Below are positions 1 to 8,380 of a DNA stretch of 52,647 bases, one piece after another. The translations under genes and the position numbers were made by a program. A model generated the notes under the pieces. That model did no database searches, was not told the origin of the DNA, and saw only the letters and a list, made by a program, of their open reading frames with translations. The stretch is from an uncultured Bacteroidia bacterium. GTDB taxonomy: Bacteria > Bacteroidota > Bacteroidia > J057 > CALLMJ01. The DNA is taken from assembly GCA_938006875.1 (NCBI GenBank), contig CALLMJ010000095.1, positions 1 through 52,647 of the forward strand, read 5' to 3'. Positions within the stretch are counted from its first letter, which is position 1; each line of letters begins with the position of its first letter.

Positions 1-288
1 TATGGTTTCATTAATTAATAAATAACCAAGCCAAGTTTGAATTAGTTTTTCTTTAAAGTTACTTGCAAAAATCTGAAAAAAGCAAAAAATTTATCTTAAA
101 CAATTGAAATTTTTTCCAAATATCAATAGAGATTTTGAACAAGATTTTTGTTTTGACTACAACTAATTGTATTGAATGAAATTATGTAAGAGATATTGAC
201 ATTTTGAAACCTATTTACAAAGGTTTATAGTTTGATTTATCTAAATGTTGAAAATTTATTTTCTGATGGTTAGTCATGATTATTTTAA
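1..288. other. AT-rich spacer without recognisable gene
   Basis: All frames are broken by frequent stop codons, and no tRNA-like cloverleaf, terminator or conserved motif was seen. It may be the trailing end of a gene region lying left of the window, or plain spacer next to the tandem array. Confidence 0.6.
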
Positions 289-920
289 GGATTGGTCATT
301 GATTAGGCGAAGCCGTACCGAAATGACTATGTTTCGGGGAAATGCGGTTGTTTCGGTACGTTCGCTTCACTCACTACTCAACAACCGCAAATGGTTTGGT
401 CATTGAATTGGCGTTGTCGTACTGAAATGACCTTGTTTCGGGGAAATACGGTTGTTTCGGTACGTTCGCTTCGCTCACTACTCAACGACCGTATATGTAT
501 GGATTGGTCATTGAGTAGGTGTTGCCGTACCGAAATGACCATTTTTCGTGGGAAATGCGGTTGTTTCGGTACGTTCGCTTCGCTCACAACTCAACAACCT
601 TATATGGATTGGTCATTGAGTAGGCGTTGCCGTACTGAAATGACGACCATGTTTCGGGGAAATGCGGTTGTTTCGGTACGTTCGCTTCACTCACTACTCA
701 ACGACCTTATATGGATTGGTCATTGAGTAGGCGTTGCCTTACCGAAATGACCATTTTCGTGGGAAAGCGGTTGTTTCGGTACGTTCGCTTCACTCACTAC
801 TCAACGACCGCATATGGATTGGTCATTGAGTAGGCGTTGTCGTACTGAAATGACCTTGTTTCGGGGAAATACGGTTGTTTCGGTACGTTCGCTTCACTCA
901 CTACTCTACGACCGCATATA
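289..920. repeat. Six-unit tandem array of ~105-bp hairpin-forming repeats
   Basis: Six head-to-tail units begin at about 289, 393, 501, 606, 713 and 816, each opening with GGATTGGTCATTGA (GGTTTGGTCATTGA in unit 2) and spaced 103-108 bp. Every unit is itself an imperfect inverted repeat. The outer arms are GGTCATTGAGTAG and CTACTCAACGACC. The inner arms are CGTACCGAAA (CGTACTGAAA in units 2, 4 and 6) and TTTCGGTACG, around a short variable loop. The array is clearly GC-richer than the surrounding DNA. Unit lengths are mostly not multiples of three and no open frame is shared throughout, so it is not a protein repeat. It ends just before the nuoM terminator. Function unknown; REP- or MITE-like DNA is the nearest comparison. 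Confidence 0.93.
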
Positions 921-935
921 TACCTAACTCTAATT

Positions 936-965
936 AAAAAAGCCTTTGATTTCAAAGGCTTTTTT
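936..965 (-). terminator. Intrinsic terminator of the nuoD-nuoM unit, probably bidirectional
   Basis: The arms AGCCTTTGA (941-949) and TCAAAGGCT (952-960) pair perfectly and are flanked by A5 (936-940) and T5 (961-965). Each strand therefore has a stem followed by a T run. It lies about 20 bp past the nuoM stop codon. Confidence 0.88.
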
Positions 966-985
966 AAAAAAATATGTTGACAAAA

Positions 986-2620
986 CTAATTAAGACCTAA
1001 ATTAGGTAAAGAAATTTTTGATTGAAATACGGACTGAACAATTACGTCAGAACTCTTACCAATCTCGGATAGAAATGGGGTAGCGTGGAAACCAATAATA
1101 AACATTAATAAAATTAAAGGTAATAATATTCCAATTTCTTGCTTATTCAAATCGGTAATATTATGGTTATCTTTATGAATAATTTCTCCAAACATAACAC
1201 GTCTAAACATCCAAAGCATATAAACAGCTGCAATAATAACTCCTGTTGTGCTAATAATTACAAGACCATTAGAAACATAAGTAGATTTAAAAGAACCTAA
1301 TAAAATCATAAATTCACCTACAAAACCATTTAATCCAGGTAAACCTATGGAAGCCATTGTAGAAATGATGAACATTAGTGTAAAGGTTGGCACAATAGCA
1401 GCAATACCTTGGTATTTTTCTATTAAACGTGTGTGAGTTCTATCGTACATCATACCCACTAAAAAGAATAATGCGGGAGTAGAAATACCGTGATTTATCA
1501 TTTGTAATACAGCACCTCTCATAGCTTCGTTATTAAAAGAAAAAATACCCATTACAATAAAGCCCATATGTGCAACTGAAGAATAAGCGACTAATTTTTT
1601 CATATCAGGTTGAACCATTGCAGCCATACCACCATAAATGATACCAATCATTCCTAACCAACACATTGTGCTTGCATAAAATATGGATGCAGCGGGAAAT
1701 AAAGGTAAACAAAATCTAATTAATCCGTAAGTTCCCATTTTTAACAATACACCTGCTAAAATTACTGAACCAGCTGTTGGGGCTTGTGTGTGAGCATCGG
1801 GTAACCATGTATGTAATGGAAAAACAGGTACTTTAATTAAAAATCCTAATGAAAAAGCTAAAAATAACCACTTTTCTACTTCAAAAGGACTATACCCATT
1901 GTTAGATAACCAAGCTTGTATTTGTGAATATCCTTTAGATATGGCTATAAAATCAGTTGTAAATGTTCCATTTTTCAATGCATTCCCTGCAACATAGCCT
2001 AAAAACAATATTGCTACTAACATAATAAAAGAACCCACTAAAGTGTATAAGAAAAATTTTACAGAAGCGTAAACCCTTGCTTGTACTTCTCTTCCCAATA
2101 CAACTTGTGTTCCTTTACTTCCCCACATACCTATTAAAAAATACATCGGTATTAAACCCAACTCAAAGAATATATAAAATACCAATAAATCTAATGATAA
2201 GAACACGCCTAATACCCCAACTTCTAATAATAATAACATGGAATAATAAGTTTTGACTTTGTCTTCAATAGCATTCATGGAATACCAAATAGATAAAACA
2301 AAAAGAAATGTAGTAAGTAGAACCAAGTAAATAGAGATACCATCTACCCCTGTAATAAAGTTTACATCATAATATACATAACCTAAATTTGCTTTTAACC
2401 AAACATATGCGGATTTAAAAACAAAATCTCCCGCTGCGTCAATACTACTATGCTTTTGATACTCGGAATATATGAAAAGTGAAAGTATGAACGTAATAGC
2501 AGAAACACCTAATGCAACATACTTAGCTTGATGCTTCCCTAATGCTAGAATTAAGGGTACACCTATTATAGGTAGAAATATTAAAACATTCAATAATATA
2601 CTTACAGTTTCTTTTTCCAT
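986..2620 (-). CDS. nuoM: NADH-quinone oxidoreductase subunit M
   Basis: Membrane-arm, antiporter-like subunit of respiratory complex I, which couples electron transfer from NADH to quinone with proton pumping. The 544-residue length fits the family, and hydrophobic segments cover nearly the whole chain. Functional residues expected in the family are visible: the membrane Glu at 153 (FFELGLIPMY), Lys263 in LIKVPVFPLHTWLPDAH and Lys294 in VLLKMGTYGL. It lies 80 bp downstream of nuoD on the same strand and is followed by a strong terminator. The usual next gene nuoN is absent, as are all genes normally found between nuoD and nuoM. Identity is very secure. Confidence 0.97.
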   Translation of the reverse strand: MEKETVSILLNVLIFLPIIGVPLILALGKHQAKYVALGVSAITFILSLFIYSEYQKHSSIDAAGDFVFKSAYVWLKANLGYVYYDVNFITGVDGISIYLVLLTTFLFVLSIWYSMNAIEDKVKTYYSMLLLLEVGVLGVFLSLDLLVFYIFFELGLIPMYFLIGMWGSKGTQVVLGREVQARVYASVKFFLYTLVGSFIMLVAILFLGYVAGNALKNGTFTTDFIAISKGYSQIQAWLSNNGYSPFEVEKWLFLAFSLGFLIKVPVFPLHTWLPDAHTQAPTAGSVILAGVLLKMGTYGLIRFCLPLFPAASIFYASTMCWLGMIGIIYGGMAAMVQPDMKKLVAYSSVAHMGFIVMGIFSFNNEAMRGAVLQMINHGISTPALFFLVGMMYDRTHTRLIEKYQGIAAIVPTFTLMFIISTMASIGLPGLNGFVGEFMILLGSFKSTYVSNGLVIISTTGVIIAAVYMLWMFRRVMFGEIIHKDNHNITDLNKQEIGILLPLILLMFIIGFHATPFLSEIGKSSDVIVQSVFQSKISLPNLGLN

Positions 2621-2700
2621 TTATAATAACAAAATTTCGCTTGGCAAAGATAAATACATTTATATTTGATTTCCTAATTTTTTAAAAAAAATTTATGGAT

Positions 2701-3936
2701 TTATCTATCAACCTCCCCTAAAACTATATCTATAGAGCCTAAAATTGCTACTAAATCCGCCAATAAAACTCCTTTACTAAGTTCTGGTAGTACCGATAAA
2801 TTGCAAAAACTTGGAGCACGAACTTTACATCTATATGGAATATCCGATTTACCATCTGCCACAATAAAAAATCCTAATTCTCCTCTAGGATTTTCAGCTC
2901 GTGAATAAATAGTCTGTGCTTTTGGACGTATTTTTTTAGGACATAATTTTCTTGGGTCAAAATCGGGAGTTCGTTTATGCTCTTTCAATAATTTTTCTGA
3001 ACTTTGTTGAATAATTTTTAAAGATTCGTACATCTCAAGGACTCTAATTTTGTATCGCATCCAACAATCCCCAACCTTACCTACATCTCCTTCTTTTGCA
3101 TAAGGGACTTCAAAATCTATTTCAGGATAAACAGAATAACCATCTACTTTTCTTATATCATATTTTAAACCAGAAGCTCTTAGCATTGGACCTGTAATCC
3201 CAAAATCAATTGCAGTTTTTAAAGGTAAAATACCCACTCCAACGGTTCTATTTACAAAAATCGGATTTTCACTGATTAATCTTTCTAATTCAATAATTTT
3301 GGGATAAAAATATTCGCAAAATTCTAAACATTTTTCTTCAAAACCAATCGGTAAATCATAAAACAAACCTCCTACCCATATATAGTTATAAAGCATTCTA
3401 GCACCACATGTCCATTCCAAAAGATTTAAAATATGTTCACGGTCTCTAAAACACCATAAAAAAGGAGTAATTGCACCAATATCCATTGCATAAGTACCAA
3501 TAGCTACTAAATGCGAAGCAATTCTATTTAACTCTGAAACTAATACACGTATATATTCTATTCTTTTGGGCAGTGTTCCATATATTCCTAGCATTTTTTC
3601 AACTGTCATTACATAAGCAAATTCGTTATTCATTGCCGATAAATAATCCATTCTATCCACATAAGGAATAATTTGTTGATAATTTAAGGATTCCGCATGT
3701 TTCTCAAAACATCTATGCAAATAACCTAAATGAGGAATTACGTGAATCACTAATTCACCATCTGTAACTACTTCTAAACGTAAAACACCATGAGTTGAGG
3801 GGTGCTGTGGTCCTATATTTAAAACCATTTCTTTGGTAGATAATTCAGAAAGTTCTGTTTTATTGGGTTTAGAACGTTTTATAAGCTCTTCATAGCTAAG
3901 CTCATTCCATTCTGAATTCATCAATTTATTGTTCAT
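2701..3936 (-). CDS. nuoD: NADH-quinone oxidoreductase subunit D
   Basis: 49-kDa-type subunit of the peripheral arm of complex I. It forms much of the quinone-binding pocket next to the last iron-sulfur cluster. The signature GPQHPSTHG is at residues 42-50, and the C-terminus ([14 protein letters not shown]) is the expected one. The 411 residues are full length, with no fusion to NuoC. A start at Met1 or Met6 cannot be separated; Met1 is kept. A Bacteroidota -7 box lies 24 bp upstream on the minus strand. Its usual neighbours nuoC and nuoE are not present, and nuoM follows directly. Confidence 0.97.
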   Translation of the reverse strand: MNNKLMNSEWNELSYEELIKRSKPNKTELSELSTKEMVLNIGPQHPSTHGVLRLEVVTDGELVIHVIPHLGYLHRCFEKHAESLNYQQIIPYVDRMDYLSAMNNEFAYVMTVEKMLGIYGTLPKRIEYIRVLVSELNRIASHLVAIGTYAMDIGAITPFLWCFRDREHILNLLEWTCGARMLYNYIWVGGLFYDLPIGFEEKCLEFCEYFYPKIIELERLISENPIFVNRTVGVGILPLKTAIDFGITGPMLRASGLKYDIRKVDGYSVYPEIDFEVPYAKEGDVGKVGDCWMRYKIRVLEMYESLKIIQQSSEKLLKEHKRTPDFDPRKLCPKKIRPKAQTIYSRAENPRGELGFFIVADGKSDIPYRCKVRAPSFCNLSVLPELSKGVLLADLVAILGSIDIVLGEVDR

Positions 3937-3960
3937 ATAAATTATTCAGTGATACCATTA

Positions 3961-3968
3961 CAAAATTA
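3961..3968 (-). promoter_or_regulatory. Promoter -7 box for nuoD-nuoM
   Basis: The plus strand reads CAAAATTA, so the minus strand reads TAATTTTG, a perfect match to TAnnTTTG. It sits 24 bp before the nuoD start. A CCAAG (CTTGG on the minus strand) about 19-20 bp further upstream is a weak -33 candidate. Confidence 0.6.
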
Positions 3969-4020
3969 AAATTAATAGGGTTCAAAACCAAGTAACAGAA
4001 TTACGATTATTTTTATTAGG

Positions 4021-4110
4021 GTGTGGCCCTCACTTCGTTTGGTTCTGGCTGCTACGTTTAAACTGAGCTAAAGTGAGGTTCGCTCTCGCATCGGTATTTG
4101 AACTTAATTT
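4021..4110 (+). repeat. Dispersed intergenic repeat, copy 1
   Basis: A GC-richer island inside the nuoD / outer-membrane-protein divergent spacer. It contains the inverted repeat CCTCACTT (4028-4035) / AAGTGAGG (4071-4078) and the palindrome GTTTAAAC (4056-4063). From GTTTAAAC onward it aligns with the reverse complement of the element at 28109-28281. The shared blocks are GTTTAAACTG, AGTG-G-TTCGC and TCGG-ATTT, in the same order. No coding potential was seen. Confidence 0.65.
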
Positions 4111-4149
4111 ATTTTTTAATCTTAAAAATCATGTTAAAGAAGTTTACTA

Positions 4150-4181
4150 TTTGGATTTTCTCATTTTAAGCATTAACTTTG
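4150..4181 (+). promoter_or_regulatory. Complete Bacteroidota promoter for the barrel protein gene
   Basis: The -33 element TTTG (4150-4153) and -7 element TAACTTTG (4174-4181) are separated by 20 bp, the expected arrangement. The ATG at 4194 is 12 bp after the -7 box. A TTG inside the -7 box (4179) could serve as an alternative start but would lie upstream of the predicted transcript start. Confidence 0.75.
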
Positions 4182-4193
4182 TCGATTAATAAC

Positions 4194-4928
4194 ATGAAAA
4201 AAATATTTCTTATTGCATTTTTAGCAATAGTTTCAATAGATTATGCACAAGAAAATCCATTAGAAAAAATATGGAAATTTGGAGTAAGAACTGGGCTTAG
4301 TGCTGGTGCTCCAATTCCCAATAAATTAGAGAAAGGAGAAGATGGTGAATTAGGCATCGGTCCATTAATTGGAATATACGGAAAATATTATCTTTCAAAA
4401 AAAATTTACCTAGAAGCCAATTTATATTATGATTCCAGAGGAAATTCTCCTTATACCAAACAATACCATAGAGATACGATTGTAGATGTAAAATTTGGAA
4501 ACACAACTACCCAGATGCCAACATTTTATAATGCTTGGGTAGCAGGTGATTTAAAATTACGTTATTTAACTTTACCTATAAATGCTTCTTGGTCAATAAA
4601 AAAATGGCTTGCAGTTCAATTAGGTTCTCAAATCCATTATTTATTGCGAGCATCAGATAAAGGAACTGCTAAGGTGATTGTAGGAGAAGGTGGAATCGTT
4701 GATGATATTTATAGAAATTATGAAAATGCTTCTGATATACAAAAATGGGACTATGGAGCGAACACTGGTGTCAGTTTTTATTTTTTCCCTGAATTTGAAG
4801 TACAAATTCGTTATCATAAAAGCTTTAAATCTATTTATAGAGAAGGCTTTTTTAGCGATAATAACCAAGAAGAAAGAAAATTTTTGAACTCCCATTTGCA
4901 AGTTGCTGTTAATTACCAAATCAAATAA
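4194..4928 (+). CDS. PorT-like outer-membrane beta-barrel protein
   Basis: Predicted secreted outer-membrane protein of 244 residues. The start at 4194 gives a clean signal peptide (MKKIFLIAFLAIVSIDYAQ) and fits the promoter just upstream. The mature part alternates hydrophobic and polar residues typical of beta strands, with segments such as LTLPINASWSIKKWLAVQLG, and ends in an aromatic/hydrophobic strand. The pattern resembles the eight-stranded outer-membrane beta-barrel domain family that also includes PorT. It precedes ubiE by 20 bp. No specific ligand or role can be read from the sequence. Confidence 0.8.
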   Translation: MKKIFLIAFLAIVSIDYAQENPLEKIWKFGVRTGLSAGAPIPNKLEKGEDGELGIGPLIGIYGKYYLSKKIYLEANLYYDSRGNSPYTKQYHRDTIVDVKFGNTTTQMPTFYNAWVAGDLKLRYLTLPINASWSIKKWLAVQLGSQIHYLLRASDKGTAKVIVGEGGIVDDIYRNYENASDIQKWDYGANTGVSFYFFPEFEVQIRYHKSFKSIYREGFFSDNNQEERKFLNSHLQVAVNYQIK

Positions 4929-4932
4929 TTGT

Positions 4933-4940
4933 TATTTTTG
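4933..4940 (+). promoter_or_regulatory. Promoter -7 box for ubiE-porT
   Basis: TATTTTTG matches TAnnTTTG perfectly and ends 8 bp before the ubiE ATG. The predicted leader is only a few bases or none. No good -33 TTTG is visible at the ideal distance. Confidence 0.55.
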
Positions 4941-4948
4941 CTAACTCC

Positions 4949-5677
4949 ATGTCAGAAACAGTAATTAAACCTTACAGCGAACAAGGTTCAAAAAAAGAGC
5001 AGGTAGAAAAAATGTTCGATAGTATTTCTCATAAATATGATTTTTTAAATCATTTTTTAAGTATGGGAATGGACATTTTGTGGAGAAGGAAAGCTATTCA
5101 ACTAATTAGTAAAATTCAACCTAAAATTATTTTAGATATTGCAACGGGTACAGGAGATTTCGCTATTGAAGCCGCTAAACTTCAACCCAATAAAATTATT
5201 GGTTTAGATATTTCTGAAGGTATGCTTCAAATGGGTAGAGAAAAAATGAAAAAAAGAAATTTAGATAGACTCATTGATATGCAAAAAGGGGATAGCGAGA
5301 ATTTACCGTTCCCTGATAATTATGCTGATGCAATCACCATTGGTTTTGGTGTCAGAAATTTTGAAAATCTTCATAAAGGTTTATCAGAAATTTACAGAGT
5401 TTTAAAACCGGGTGGAATGGTTGCAATTTTAGAGCCTGCTATTCCTTCTCAATTTCCTATGAAACAACTTTTTAATTTATATTTCAAAAATATTTTACCT
5501 ACTATTGGAAAATGGTTTTCAAAAGACCCTTCTGCTTATGAGTATTTGCCAAAATCTGTAGAAGCTTTTCCTAATGGTAAAGATTTTCTAGAAATTTGTC
5601 ATCAAAATCATTTTATTCAAACAGAATGGAAACCTTTAACTTTCGGTATATGCTCACTCTATCTATTAAGAAAATAA
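4949..5677 (+). CDS. ubiE: Demethylmenaquinone methyltransferase
   Basis: SAM-dependent methyltransferase of the MenG/UbiE family, catalysing the last methylation of menaquinone. The 242-residue length is typical. The N-terminal MFDSISHKYDFLNHFLSMG is the family signature. The SAM-binding motif DIATGTGDF is at residues 63-71, and GVRNFENLHKGLSEIYRVLK is the second conserved block. The product supplies the quinone used by complex I, three subunits of which are encoded in this window. It overlaps porT by 28 bp, an arrangement compatible with co-translation. Menaquinone rather than ubiquinone is inferred from the phylum. Confidence 0.95.
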   Translation: MSETVIKPYSEQGSKKEQVEKMFDSISHKYDFLNHFLSMGMDILWRRKAIQLISKIQPKIILDIATGTGDFAIEAAKLQPNKIIGLDISEGMLQMGREKMKKRNLDRLIDMQKGDSENLPFPDNYADAITIGFGVRNFENLHKGLSEIYRVLKPGGMVAILEPAIPSQFPMKQLFNLYFKNILPTIGKWFSKDPSAYEYLPKSVEAFPNGKDFLEICHQNHFIQTEWKPLTFGICSLYLLRK

Positions 5678-6345
5678 CTATTTTCATTTTTGTATTCATC
5701 ATAACTCATCAAATAGGTTTTTCACAGCATAATAAACATTATGATTGGAGACCTTTTAATTTAGGTTTTACTATGGGTATGAATTATTCTATGGTGAGAT
5801 TAGATTATGGAGATTTAGAAAATAATCCAAGAAGACCCGGTCTAAAAGATATTGTAGCCAAGCCTATTCCTGGTATCAATTTAGGTATGATTACCAACTT
5901 AAAATTAGCCGATATGTGGGATTTACGTTTTATTCCTTCGGTTTCCCTTCAACAACGTAATTTTAACTATAAAATTAATCAAGATTCCATTTTTTTAAGA
6001 AGATTAGAAGCCGCTTATTTAGATTTACCTTTATTGATAAAGTTTAAATCTCAATTTTGGAGAAATCATCGTGTTTATGTGATGGGTGGTGGAAAATTTA
6101 GTTGGAATTTATCTTCTGATAAAAAAGTAAAAGATGACCCTGATATCCTTAAAACCGAAAAATACGACCATTCTATTGTTGTGGCTTTTGGTATTGATAT
6201 TTATGGAGATAGAGTAAAATTAAGTCCAGAAATTTCTTATTCTTTTGGATTACCCAATATTTATGTAGGAGAAAATACCAATTTTGGTGAAAATATTCGT
6301 AGAATAAGAACCCATACTTTGCTTTTTAGCTTAAATTTTGAATAG
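5650..6345 (+). CDS. porT: Type IX secretion protein PorT
   Basis: Outer-membrane beta-barrel protein needed in related bacteria for type IX secretion. The start at 5650 gives a signal peptide (MLTLSIKKITIFIFVFIITH, cleavage near GFSQ) and 231 residues; an earlier in-frame start would lie deeper inside ubiE. PorT-like features are YLDLPLLIKFKSQFWRNHRV, then VMGGGKFSWNL, then LSPEISYSFGLPNIY, and a final aromatic strand (TLLFSLNFE). A ubiE-porT neighbourhood is known in Bacteroidota and supports the name. The 28-bp overlap with ubiE suggests one mRNA. Confidence 0.85.
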   Translation: MLTLSIKKITIFIFVFIITHQIGFSQHNKHYDWRPFNLGFTMGMNYSMVRLDYGDLENNPRRPGLKDIVAKPIPGINLGMITNLKLADMWDLRFIPSVSLQQRNFNYKINQDSIFLRRLEAAYLDLPLLIKFKSQFWRNHRVYVMGGGKFSWNLSSDKKVKDDPDILKTEKYDHSIVVAFGIDIYGDRVKLSPEISYSFGLPNIYVGENTNFGENIRRIRTHTLLFSLNFE

Positions 6346-6430
6346 TAGTTTGATGATTTACCAAGTGTGGAATTTCATATTATTCTAATTTGCACGTAAA
6401 GAGAAGTTCTCTAAATTCTTACCATCTATA

Positions 6431-7372
6431 TTATTCTGCAAAAACTTGGTCTATCCCGATAGATTTTAGTGCAAAACTGACTAAAAACAAAGCAAAAAAA
6501 GCCCATAAAAAATTAGGGTAAATATCTTTGGTTTTATTTTTTACAGGTTGTTGAAATAAAGATTTATATTCAAATTGAAGTTTTTCAAAAATGAGTTGTA
6601 GTTTTTGGTTATTTTGTGCTTCATAAGCATTTCCTTGGGTTAGGTTAGCTATTTTTTGAAGCGTAGGAAAATCATATTCTGTGTCTTCACCGTCTTTGCT
6701 ACCAATTCCTATTGCAAAAATTTTGATTCCTTTTTTGGCGGCTAATTCTGCGGCTGTAATAGGATTGATTTTTCCTTTATTAGAAACACCATCAGTAACT
6801 AATAAAATAATTTTTGATTTTGAGTCTTTCACATTTTGAAGCCTATTAATTGCTGTAACTAAAGCTGTACCAATTGCTGTTCCGCTACTAGGTAATGTTT
6901 CGGAGTTAATTTCTTGAATAATTGTTTTTAATAAATCTTTATCCAATGTAAGAGGACAAGCAGAGAAAGCATCCTCTGCAAAAATAACCAAGCCCATACG
7001 GTCTCCTTGTCTTTGGTCAATAAAATGAATTAGTTCATTTTTAGCTACTTCCAAACGATTAGGTAAAAAGTCATTGGCTTCCATGGATTTAGAAGCATCT
7101 AAAACCAGCATAATATCAATTCCTTCGGTAGTTTTTTGGGTATAAGATAAAATTTTTTGTGGACGCATCAAAGCAATAATAAGCATAACCAAAGCTAACC
7201 AAAGCAATATTTCAGGTAAAAAAACTATCCAAAAAGGAAATTTTTTTTCGTTGGTAGGTAATTTAGAAACAGTTAAAACCAATTGTTTTTTATAAAGTTT
7301 CCAACGATAAAATAAAGCAAAAAAAAATGGAAGAAATAAAAAAGCCCAATAAGGATTTGCCCAATACCACAT
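6431..7372 (-). CDS. BatA-like von Willebrand factor A membrane protein
   Basis: Inner-membrane protein of 313 residues with two N-terminal membrane helices (about 8-22 and 47-69), a vWA domain (about 85-265) and a C-terminal helix (about 288-307). The MIDAS metal site is intact: Asp92-Ala-Ser94-Lys-Ser96, a Thr in SSGTAIGTAL, and TDGVSNKG. This is the layout of BatA/Bacteroides aerotolerance proteins, which usually sit beside batB, other bat genes and a MoxR AAA ATPase. None of these is here. It is the last gene of a minus-strand run, 12 bp after the epimerase. Confidence 0.87.
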   Translation of the reverse strand: MWYWANPYWAFLFLPFFFALFYRWKLYKKQLVLTVSKLPTNEKKFPFWIVFLPEILLWLALVMLIIALMRPQKILSYTQKTTEGIDIMLVLDASKSMEANDFLPNRLEVAKNELIHFIDQRQGDRMGLVIFAEDAFSACPLTLDKDLLKTIIQEINSETLPSSGTAIGTALVTAINRLQNVKDSKSKIILLVTDGVSNKGKINPITAAELAAKKGIKIFAIGIGSKDGEDTEYDFPTLQKIANLTQGNAYEAQNNQKLQLIFEKLQFEYKSLFQQPVKNKTKDIYPNFLWAFFALFLVSFALKSIGIDQVFAE

Positions 7373-7384
7373 GAAAATTTACAA

Positions 7385-8380
7385 CTATTTTTTGTTCATA
7401 ACATTTTCTTGTAAAAACAAAGCTGCTGTTTCTCGTATGATAATATCAACAGGCGTATAAATTAAACCTAATTCTTTGGTAATCAAAGAACCATCATATT
7501 GAAAATTTAGACTAGAAGTTAAAGCGGTTTCCTTTGTAACTAATGAAGGATTTTTGAATAATTCACCGAAAAATTCGGAAAGAGAACCATAAATTAAAGA
7601 TATACTTTTAGGAATTTTCCATTTAGGTTCAGGTTTGTTTAAAGCAAAAGCAATAGTATTAAAAAGTTTTTGGTAAGTCATGTTACATTGAGAAAGGACA
7701 TATTTTTTCCCTGAGGGAATTGTAGCATCAAGCATTATACGAATAGCTTCAGCGACATCCACAGCACCCACAAAACCATTCATGCCTTCAGGATAAAAAG
7801 GAAAACCTTTGTATATCATAGAAAACATTTTAGGAGTACCTGAATTCCAATCTCCATAACCCATAATCATGGAGGGACTACAAATTACAGCATTTAAGCC
7901 TTCTTCAATACCTCTATAAACTTGTTTTTCTGCTAAATATTTAGTTTTTGCATAAAATGTATTGAGAGGCGACTCTTGCCATTTGGTATTTTCATTTAAA
8001 AGTTCATTTTTTTCAGTTCTTCCTAATGCAGAAACAGAACTCACATGAACAAGCCTTTTAACACCTTTTTCTAAACATAAATTAACAATATTTGCTGTTC
8101 CTGTTTCATTGACTTTTTTCATCAAACCATGTTCTTTTTTATGAAAAGTAACCGTAGCAGCAGAATGAATTACGTGGGTAACTCCCTCAAAAGCAGTTTC
8201 TAAAGAGGGAATATCTAAAATATCCCCCTTGATAATTTCCACGTGATTTCCCCAATCTTTTATAGCTTGATGGTTAGGATTTCTTACTAAGGCTTTTACA
8301 TAAAATTTTTCTCTTATAAGCCTATCAATTATAAAACGACCTAAGAAACCTGTTCCACCTGTAACCAATATTTTACTCAT
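7385..8380 (-). CDS. NAD-dependent epimerase / dihydroflavonol-reductase-like protein
   Basis: Extended short-chain dehydrogenase of 331 residues. The Rossmann glycine motif TGGTGFLG is at residues 7-14. A catalytic Ser lies in HVSSVSALG, and Tyr143-x-x-x-Lys147 (YAKTK) completes the active site. The sequence resembles dihydroflavonol 4-reductase-type or 3-beta-hydroxysteroid dehydrogenase-like members. The substrate cannot be predicted. The start codon overlaps the 3' end of the cyclophilin gene by 8 bp, so the two are translated from one mRNA. Confidence 0.85.
   Translation of the reverse strand: MSKILVTGGTGFLGRFIIDRLIREKFYVKALVRNPNHQAIKDWGNHVEIIKGDILDIPSLETAFEGVTHVIHSAATVTFHKKEHGLMKKVNETGTANIVNLCLEKGVKRLVHVSSVSALGRTEKNELLNENTKWQESPLNTFYAKTKYLAEKQVYRGIEEGLNAVICSPSMIMGYGDWNSGTPKMFSMIYKGFPFYPEGMNGFVGAVDVAEAIRIMLDATIPSGKKYVLSQCNMTYQKLFNTIAFALNKPEPKWKIPKSISLIYGSLSEFFGELFKNPSLVTKETALTSSLNFQYDGSLITKELGLIYTPVDIIIRETAALFLQENVMNKK

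Noticed and set aside
378-726. Open frames on both strands across the tandem array
   Set aside because: They follow the DNA repeat, the unit length is mostly not a multiple of three, so no peptide repeat is kept through all units. There is no promoter, and both strands are equally open.
289-920. CRISPR array
   Set aside because: Units are ~105 bp and similar along their whole length with no unique spacers, and no cas genes are present.
4297-4919. Minus-strand ORFs opposite the outer-membrane barrel gene
   Set aside because: Antisense shadows in AT-rich DNA without promoter or plausible protein composition.
5596-5649. Upstream start of porT inside ubiE
   Set aside because: The extension has no signal-peptide character; the ATG at 5650 begins directly with one.
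6380-6430. Terminator candidate AGAGAAGTTCTCT
   Set aside because: The palindrome has practically no loop and no T run follows.
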